Assembly (NCBI GenBank): GCA_937921825.1
Contig: CAKZVK010000025.1
Location: 1 to 64,000, forward strand
DNA: 64,000 nucleotides
Direction: 5' to 3'
Source: an uncultured Saprospiraceae bacterium
GTDB lineage: Bacteria > Bacteroidota > Bacteroidia > Chitinophagales > Saprospiraceae
Positions 57,767 to 64,000 of this stretch are shown here, one piece after another (within the stretch, counting starts at the first letter, position 1; each line of letters begins with the position of its first letter). The translations under genes and the position numbers were made by a program. The notes under the pieces are model-generated. The model was not told where the DNA came from and made no database searches. It saw nothing but the letters and a program-made list of their open reading frames with translations.

Positions 57767-59777
57767 TTTGCTTTGGGAAGCTTATAGAAGTACAGTACCC
57801 ATTTAGAGAATCAGAACTCACTCTTCCTTTTAGTTGATGGACAAGATCAGATATTAACTGCATACCTACACCTGTTCCTTTTATAGTGCCATCTAGGCCT
57901 ACTCCATTGTCTCTGTAAGTATATGCATATCCATCCATTTTTTCATTTAGAAAGATTTTTATAGATGGAGAGTCAATATTATTAAAAGCGTACTTCAAAG
58001 AATTTATTATTAATTCGTTAGTAATTAATGCCAAAGATGTCATTTGATTCTCATCTAAATTTAATTCATCAATTTCTACTGTCAAGTCTATTTCTTGTCC
58101 AGCTGAATATGTAAGATCTTCAGCGATCATGTTTATAAGGTCGTCTATTTTTTTTCCTGGAGTATCAATCAGGTTATTTACGGTGGTTAAAGCTCTGAGA
58201 CGCTTTTCGCTATTGAATAATTCCGAACTGACATGTGATTCCGTGGACATAGCTCTCTGATCCATCAGTAGATTAATAGCCATATTAAGATAGCCTTTAT
58301 GGCGGTGCCCCATCTCCTTGTTTTGTAAAAAAAGCATCTTATTGCTATAATTTACTTGTTTATTTAGGTTGCTAATCTCTCTGTTTCTCTTTATCACTAA
58401 CCACATCATAATTATCAAAACTGCCAAGGCTATTAAAGAGCTAATAAGGAATCTTTTTTGTAAGGTCAAACGAGCTAACTTATCCTTATTAGAATTTCGC
58501 AGATATACATTTTCTTTCTCTTTATACAAACTCTCATACTTGATTTCGGCTTGGCTGATTTGGTTTCTGATATCAACCTGACGTAATGAATCACTATTGG
58601 TTTTTATGTCCTCTACAAAAGACAGCTGTGATTTATCATTAAGTTCAAAATAGTTTTCCATATAACCCAAAACATAACTCAGTCGGTTCTCATAATCTAG
58701 GGGACTATAAAGATCCGATGTATCCATAGCCTGGCGAAACAACTTTAGGGCGCGCCTCTTATTTCCTAACTGACTATAAGCTATGGCCTGGCTAGCTATA
58801 ACATTGTCTTTAGCATCCATTTTTTTGGACATCAAGCCTTCTAGCCTATTGAAAGCTATCAAAGCAGAATCAGGTTTATTCATCTCCAAGTATAAAGATC
58901 CTGTTTCAAAATGGATGTTAAAGTGATTTGGATTTATAGCTTTTGCTCCTTGTAGATAATAGAATGCTGAATCTAACTCACCTATATCCCTATTCCAATG
59001 TGCCATATTTGTGTACATAAAGAATCTGTTATTCGGACTTATCTTTTCAGATTCTAGTGCTAGAGCTTTTCTTCCATATCTTAATGCATTTTCTAAATCC
59101 TCTACTTGCCTGAATCCAAATGCAAGCTGACTATAACACAAGGACTCAATATTAGTAATCTTATGCCTTTGACTTACCTCTATGGCTTCCTTGTACAAAG
59201 GTGTAGAGTTATTGAACTCTCGTCTGCCTGAATAAAAATTTCCAGTATTAAACAAAGAATAAGCCAGATACAATGAATCTTCTGGCAAGCTTACCATAGT
59301 TCTGATATTGGAGAGAACGTCATTAATTTTGACAGCCTTACCCATCTTTTTGTAATGCGTAAGCAAATTTACTCTATACTTAAATGAGTATTCCCTATCA
59401 TAAACATCCGCTTTTTGTAAAAGTACTAAGAGATAACTTGCATTTTCGTCTGCAGTTAGTTCTCGCTGCAAAGCTTTGTACCTATGTTTTTGAAAATTAT
59501 AAACTTTTTCATAGTCTTTGCAATATACCGTAGAGTCTAACTTTGTAATGTAGTCAATTAGTTCAGCAGACTTTTGTTTGGATAAAATATTACACGAATC
59601 CAATACTTCTTCCAGTTGCTCACAACTAACTATTTTTCGAGCGACATCTTGACCAGGTAAGAGAAGAGTAATAAAAGATAATGCTAATAGGGTTAGGATT
59701 AATCTTGTGTTCAATCTAGTTGGAATTTGAAAACCAATATACGTTGGTAGATAGAAAAAACTACTACACAAGAACAT
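57753..59777 (-). CDS. TPR-containing sensor histidine kinase
   Basis: A 674-residue kinase with an N-terminal hydrophobic stretch (signal or membrane helix, about 24-42), an exported TPR array (about 150-385), a membrane helix (about 437-457), a coiled-coil linker, and a cytoplasmic transmitter. The dimerisation motif EMGHRHKGYLNM includes H491 and H493 as candidate phosphoacceptors and departs from the usual HRxKN pattern of HisKA_2/LytS-like kinases. The ATPase has the N box NELIINSLKYAF, G1 DNGVGLDG and G2 GTGVGMQLI. The start is ATG 59777. It is paired with the LytTR regulator. Confidence 0.85.
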   Translation of the reverse strand: MFLCSSFFYLPTYIGFQIPTRLNTRLILTLLALSFITLLLPGQDVARKIVSCEQLEEVLDSCNILSKQKSAELIDYITKLDSTVYCKDYEKVYNFQKHRYKALQRELTADENASYLLVLLQKADVYDREYSFKYRVNLLTHYKKMGKAVKINDVLSNIRTMVSLPEDSLYLAYSLFNTGNFYSGRREFNNSTPLYKEAIEVSQRHKITNIESLCYSQLAFGFRQVEDLENALRYGRKALALESEKISPNNRFFMYTNMAHWNRDIGELDSAFYYLQGAKAINPNHFNIHFETGSLYLEMNKPDSALIAFNRLEGLMSKKMDAKDNVIASQAIAYSQLGNKRRALKLFRQAMDTSDLYSPLDYENRLSYVLGYMENYFELNDKSQLSFVEDIKTNSDSLRQVDIRNQISQAEIKYESLYKEKENVYLRNSNKDKLARLTLQKRFLISSLIALAVLIIMMWLVIKRNREISNLNKQVNYSNKMLFLQNKEMGHRHKGYLNMAINLLMDQRAMSTESHVSSELFNSEKRLRALTTVNNLIDTPGKKIDDLINMIAEDLTYSAGQEIDLTVEIDELNLDENQMTSLALITNELIINSLKYAFNNIDSPSIKIFLNEKMDGYAYTYRDNGVGLDGTIKGTGVGMQLISDLVHQLKGRVSSDSLNGYCTSISFPKQIAYV

Positions 59778-60241
59778 TAATGCGGAGCTTTCCTCAAAAT
59801 AAGTTTTTCACATCTATTTCAAGCAGAAGATTCTATCGTCTGCTTTTGAAAATTCCTTAAGTTGCTCTATAATTTCTATTCTTACTTAATCCATGTGATT
59901 GTCATCTTAAGAAGTTTTTATTTTGTTTTTTTTACGGATTATGTATGCTCCAAAACCAACAAATGCTTGCGCTAGAATAACAAAACATCTAGTTGCAAAT
60001 ATCTTCGACACCACCCACCAGCATGTCAGACTAATGAATAAATAATGCTATCTAAGGGTGATTTTTGGATACCTAAGGAGTATTATTGATTTGCTTCGTT
60101 GTTACTTGTTAAATTAAACAGTCTGTTTTTTACCTATCACTTGTAATTATAGGACAAAATATTAATACTCATTTAAGTAGAATATTACTTGATGAGAAAT
60201 AAGTTCATTTTTTAACCCTGCATCGTAAATCAATTCTTATC
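59778..60241. other. Intergenic region, 464 bp
   Basis: Divergent promoter region of the kinase (minus) and the beta-helix protein (plus). No RNA gene, strong hairpin or full TAnnTTTG box was found. A hydrophobic minus-strand open frame (59907-60047) has no start codon and is not called. Confidence 0.6.
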
Positions 60242-61312
60242 ATGTACAATCTTATTTTTTATTCCCAGAAAAACTTCCTTTTTAAATTTATTAAGCAATG
60301 CTGGTTGTTATTGGTGCTTTTTGTCCCGGTGAGCCAGCATGCCCAATCCATCCTAAATGTAGGTGCGCATCTACAAACTGGCATAACGAATTTTACCAAC
60401 CTTCAAGATGCTATAGACTATGCTGATCCAAATGACATTATCTATGTCTATCCTGGTAATTATGGAAATGTTAATATGACTAAAAGCCTGAGGTTAATTG
60501 GAGCTGGGTATCTTAATCATGAAAACTATCCTAATGTACCTACTAACTTTTCGCAGTCTTCTTATATTTCAACTCTTACGTTTGATGGTATTGGTAATTT
60601 ATCAATGTTACAAGGATTGGATATTACAACTCTAAATCTTACTAACGTTTCTAATATTATCATAGAGGGTTGTAGTATAAATTTAGGGACTTTTGATAAT
60701 GCTATGAATTTATTGTTTATGAGGTGTCATATCGATGCCAACGAAATTCAAGGTTTTGGTGGAAATCTTTTCAAGTTTAATTTGAAACAAAACATAGACC
60801 TACAGTTTGAAAACTGTATTCTGTTAACCACTGGTACTAACGTAAATCTGTTTCGTGGAGGTATTGGAACTTTAACCTTTAATAGATGTATTATTAATGG
60901 AAGAGTATCACCTGGATCTAGCATAAATGTAGTTGTACACAATTCCATAGTTCTAAGTAATTCCTCGTTTAATCCTGTTCCTATATTTAGTAATTCTATT
61001 TTTGAGTCAACTTCTCCTTTCTTTCCATGTAATGATCCTGACTTTTTATGTGGTATATCTTCAGATACATTATTTGCTGGTTTTCCAGCTGACCCCCAAT
61101 ATTCTTTTGATTCAAAATATCAGCTTGACATAAACTCTCCTGCATTGAATTTTGCTAGTGACGGTGGCGACTGTGGTGTCTATGGTGGGGATTATCCTTA
61201 TATCCCCTCTGGCATACCACCGATTCCATTCATCTATGAGTTTGATGCTGACCACCAAGGAACCACAGGAGGTGGAATTGATGTGAACATTAAGGTTAAA
61301 TCTCAAGACTAG
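60242..61312 (+). CDS. Secreted right-handed beta-helix-like surface protein
   Basis: The 356-residue protein has a long signal peptide (about 1-36, ending QHAQS). The first helical turns include LQDAIDYADPNDIIYVYPG, the typical entry to a pectate-lyase-like beta helix, followed by short repeats of LTNVSNIIIEGCSI and LRLIGAGY type. No catalytic Asp set is evident. The end (about 330-356) is Gly/Asp rich and lacks a T9SS sorting tail. It is 4 bp ahead of the RHS gene, so both are likely one operon. Confidence 0.68.
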   Translation: MYNLIFYSQKNFLFKFIKQCWLLLVLFVPVSQHAQSILNVGAHLQTGITNFTNLQDAIDYADPNDIIYVYPGNYGNVNMTKSLRLIGAGYLNHENYPNVPTNFSQSSYISTLTFDGIGNLSMLQGLDITTLNLTNVSNIIIEGCSINLGTFDNAMNLLFMRCHIDANEIQGFGGNLFKFNLKQNIDLQFENCILLTTGTNVNLFRGGIGTLTFNRCIINGRVSPGSSINVVVHNSIVLSNSSFNPVPIFSNSIFESTSPFFPCNDPDFLCGISSDTLFAGFPADPQYSFDSKYQLDINSPALNFASDGGDCGVYGGDYPYIPSGIPPIPFIYEFDADHQGTTGGGIDVNIKVKSQD

Positions 61313-61316
61313 CAAT

Positions 61317-64000
61317 ATGGTATTAGGAATTATTGCTTTTCTATGGGTTAGTCTTGTAGGAAACTCAGAGATATCTTATGTAGATGTGAATTATAAACCT
61401 GATGTCACGAGGGCCAATTTCTCCTTAGACTCATTGCCAGATCTTACCTTATTGGAGTATTTTTTAGACAATGATCCAGGGTATGGTCAAGGGATTCACA
61501 TTAGCTTTCCTATAGGTACTACAGACATAGACACAACCTTAAATCTATCATTAGCTGGCGTATCAGAAGGTATACACATTCTTTTTCTGAGAGTGCAAGA
61601 TGATAATGGTAGTTGGTCTCATAGTCAAAAAAGGATAATTTACGTCACAGATATTACGTCTCCAAACAACAAGGTCTTGGAGCGAATTGAATATTTTATC
61701 GATAACGATCCAGGCTACGGTCAAGGAATCTCACTTCCTATTGTAGACTCATTAGATAATATACAAACCTATAATATCGACTTGAGTCAGTTGAACGCAG
61801 GTATACATATACTGAACGTTAGAGCAAAAGATACTTTTGGCCAATGGTCCCTTAACCAAGAGCGATTATTCTATGTAACGGTAGCATCTGGTGGCACGAA
61901 AGAAGTAGTAGAAGTAGAGTACTTTATTAATGTTGATCCAGGCCAAGGTATGGCCAATCAAATATCTGACCCTTCTATTCCAGGTGTGGACTTAGACTTG
62001 GAATTTGTAGCTACAGACCCTGCTGACGGTGGAAGTCATACTGTCTATAGTAGAGCAAAAGATAGTGATGGGATGTGGTCATTTATTGTAAGTGATACTT
62101 TAGTTGAGTCCGATAATCAGATAGAAGTTACATATCCAAATGGTGGCCAGGGATTCATGGCAGGTACAGGAACAATCAGTAATATCAATTGGGATACAAC
62201 TAATGTCGTGGGAAATGTTGATATTTTATTAACGCATCCTAATGGACAAATAGTAGAAACTATCGTAAGCAACATTGATCCCCAAGGACCTTATGCATCT
62301 AGTTGGCCTATTCCAGCTTATATCAATGCAGGACCTTATCGTATCTTGATTAGAGACAGTAACATTCATAGTATATCTGATCTATCTGATAATACATTTA
62401 CAATAAACAACCCTACTGGAAGCTGTGATAATTTTACAGATCTCTATGTGCCTAGTCCAGTATTGGATGCTGCATCTTGCCTATGCAGCAATGACTATGT
62501 TGATCCTCAGGATTATGCGCATAATAACACATATGGTGTAAATCCAACAGAAGATATACTAAGGGCAGATTTGGCTAAGCTTGTCTATTTATCCATCTAC
62601 CAGGGAGACAGTATTTCTCCGGCAGAATTCTATCCTGTTCCATTCTTAGACTTACAAGAAGCTAATGAACCATATTTTAGATATGCTAAGGCATTGAGCT
62701 ATTTAGAGTACGATGATGAAGTGACACCATTCAATCGTGACTTTATTAATTTTAGACCCTTTGACAAGATAGAGTTTAAGTATGCTGCTAAAGTCATAAC
62801 TGAAGCTTATGACTTTACTATCAATCAAAACACCACAGGACCAATCCTCAGTGTTCCAGAGACAGATGAAGCTTATAAATATCTACAGACATTATCATCT
62901 ATGGGCCTATTACAGAATGTCATTAATCAAGATGCTAATGACTTTGCTGATAGACAGGATATATTTTTGGTCTTGCATAATATATTGAATGCATGTAGTT
63001 CTGACTGTACGCCTACTTGTCTTGATCCTTCACCTACTGCAGATGATTATTTTATGCCTGGCAATTTTACACCTTTCAATTTATCGAGATCCTTTTCTAT
63101 GCAGGAGGGATATTTTGACAATTATTCAATGACCAGTTACAGCATTCCATCAATTGGTCTACCCTTAGAATTTTCGCATAAGTATTGCTCTCATTTGACC
63201 TTGCTTCAGAAACCATTAAGAAGGATAGAACCCTTAGGCACTGGATGGACACATAGTTATAATTCATATATCATCAAAGAAAATGGATGGACAGAACAAG
63301 GAGCTAGTTTTGATGATAATTGGATCGTATTTTGGCCAGGAGGAAATATGCACTTTTATTCTGGTGCAGACTTAGAACCATTGTCAGATAGAGTCTATGA
63401 TAGGTTTAAGATTATTGGCGATAGCATGATTACAATCACCAAACTTAATCAGATCGTATATGCTTACGAAAAATTCACTTTGCCATCTGGTGAGGAAATC
63501 TATCTACTTGATGAAATTAAGGATAGAAATAATAATAAGGTAGACATTGTTAATGAGTTAGCGATTATCCCACGTATAGATAAGGTAATCGGTCCTGCAG
63601 GTAGAGTATTAGATTTTAATTACGTATCTCCTGGGTTCAATAAGATAGAATCTATTGATGATATTGCTGGAGGTAGAACAGTCTATTTCAATGTAGATTC
63701 AGACGATAATCTTTTGAGCTATACGGATGCAAAAAGCAATGTAACTACTTATCAATATGAAGATACTAATGACCCATTGACTGATCCCCTTGATCATTTG
63801 TTGTATTCTATTACTAGGCCTGAAGGGAATATCATTAAGAATACTTATAACAATGGTTTTATTTCAAGTCATCAATTAGGCTCTAATGTTCCATCAACAA
63901 CTTCTGTACAGTATGATTATTCAAATCCTGCATTATCTTTAGTATCCACACATACCGATGCGGAGGGGTTAGTAACAACAAGCGGATATAATCACGTGGG
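61317..64000 (+). CDS. Giant RHS/YD-repeat surface protein (N-terminal part)
   Basis: An open frame from the ATG at 61317 runs off the right edge: at least 894 codons with no stop. The order is a hydrophobic leader (about 1-18), three copies of a domain of about 70 residues opening with L-E-Y-F-L-D-N-D-P-G-Y-G-Q-G or a variant (starting near 41, 124 and 200), a linker, an S-layer-homology-like helical region (about 405-560), and an N-terminal RHS region with LPLEFSHKY and GTGWTHSYNSY and YD-repeat-like strands to the edge. RHS proteins form shells around a C-terminal toxin or adhesin in other bacteria. The C-terminus, which would decide the role, is outside the window. Confidence 0.8.
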   Translation, partial: MVLGIIAFLWVSLVGNSEISYVDVNYKPDVTRANFSLDSLPDLTLLEYFLDNDPGYGQGIHISFPIGTTDIDTTLNLSLAGVSEGIHILFLRVQDDNGSWSHSQKRIIYVTDITSPNNKVLERIEYFIDNDPGYGQGISLPIVDSLDNIQTYNIDLSQLNAGIHILNVRAKDTFGQWSLNQERLFYVTVASGGTKEVVEVEYFINVDPGQGMANQISDPSIPGVDLDLEFVATDPADGGSHTVYSRAKDSDGMWSFIVSDTLVESDNQIEVTYPNGGQGFMAGTGTISNINWDTTNVVGNVDILLTHPNGQIVETIVSNIDPQGPYASSWPIPAYINAGPYRILIRDSNIHSISDLSDNTFTINNPTGSCDNFTDLYVPSPVLDAASCLCSNDYVDPQDYAHNNTYGVNPTEDILRADLAKLVYLSIYQGDSISPAEFYPVPFLDLQEANEPYFRYAKALSYLEYDDEVTPFNRDFINFRPFDKIEFKYAAKVITEAYDFTINQNTTGPILSVPETDEAYKYLQTLSSMGLLQNVINQDANDFADRQDIFLVLHNILNACSSDCTPTCLDPSPTADDYFMPGNFTPFNLSRSFSMQEGYFDNYSMTSYSIPSIGLPLEFSHKYCSHLTLLQKPLRRIEPLGTGWTHSYNSYIIKENGWTEQGASFDDNWIVFWPGGNMHFYSGADLEPLSDRVYDRFKIIGDSMITITKLNQIVYAYEKFTLPSGEEIYLLDEIKDRNNNKVDIVNELAIIPRIDKVIGPAGRVLDFNYVSPGFNKIESIDDIAGGRTVYFNVDSDDNLLSYTDAKSNVTTYQYEDTNDPLTDPLDHLLYSITRPEGNIIKNTYNNGFISSHQLGSNVPSTTSVQYDYSNPALSLVSTHTDAEGLVTTSGYNHV

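Noticed and set aside
59907-60047. Hydrophobic minus-strand open frame ending GAYIIRKKNKIKTS
   Set aside because: It is preceded directly by a stop and has no start codon; it may be a remnant or chance frame in AT-rich DNA.

Overview
The window reads as a chromosomal segment of an AT-rich member of the Bacteroidota, most likely a marine or environmental lineage near Saprospiria. The main grounds are a very large SprA/Sov-type outer-membrane translocon next to ruvA, C-terminal type IX secretion (T9SS) sorting tails, Bacteroidota-only families (DUF4175, DUF2480, DUF6427), many lipoproteins, and promoters resembling TAnnTTTG. No rRNA, tRNA, CRISPR array, integrase or insertion sequence was seen. 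The species assignment is an inference.

Layout. 1-9.5 kb: the tail of a T9SS cargo protein, a secreted S37 peptidase, then a co-directional run of DUF4175 protein, small anti-sigma-type ATPase, YbeY, M14 carboxypeptidase, metallo-beta-lactamase-fold hydrolase and a small exported protein. 9.5-14 kb: GNAT acetyltransferase, GIY-YIG-like protein, an atypical LigA, MscL and an alpha/beta hydrolase. 14-25.4 kb, minus strand: SprA, RuvA, an FMN-dependent glutamate-synthase-like protein and an aldose epimerase. 25.4-37 kb: M1 aminopeptidase lipoprotein, then an accessory-looking block of two different sulfotransferase types, two large FG-GAP/ASPIC-UnbV lipoproteins and a beta-propeller lipoprotein. 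37-49.7 kb: mostly housekeeping genes (BioY, CNNM/CBS protein, BstA-like DinB, PqiA-like, DUF6427, HemA, a frameshifted DksA/TraR gene, ScpB, DUF2480, isoprenylcysteine/steroid-reductase-like, cysteine-synthase family, DUF1801, FtcD). 49.7-54.9 kb: exported unknowns, a poly-G tract ahead of a Cys-rich lipoprotein and its small membrane partner, GyrB, a 41-bp repeat pair and a Crp/Fnr regulator. 55-60 kb: a lysine-rich micro-ORF, two exported proteins and a TPR histidine kinase overlapping a LytTR response regulator. 60.2-64 kb: a beta-helix surface protein followed by the start of a giant RHS-type protein that runs off the window.

How it fits together. SprA is the export pore used by the T9SS cargo whose sorting tails appear here (1-113, 6229-7947). 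The lipoproteins and secreted peptidases suggest a cell that degrades and displays macromolecules at its surface. The most notable leads are the frameshifted DksA/TraR gene with a palindrome near its promoter, a LytTR-type direct repeat near the LytTR regulator, the sulfotransferase/ASPIC block, the poly-G tract ahead of an unknown lipoprotein pair, and the RHS protein with its unusual N-terminal architecture.
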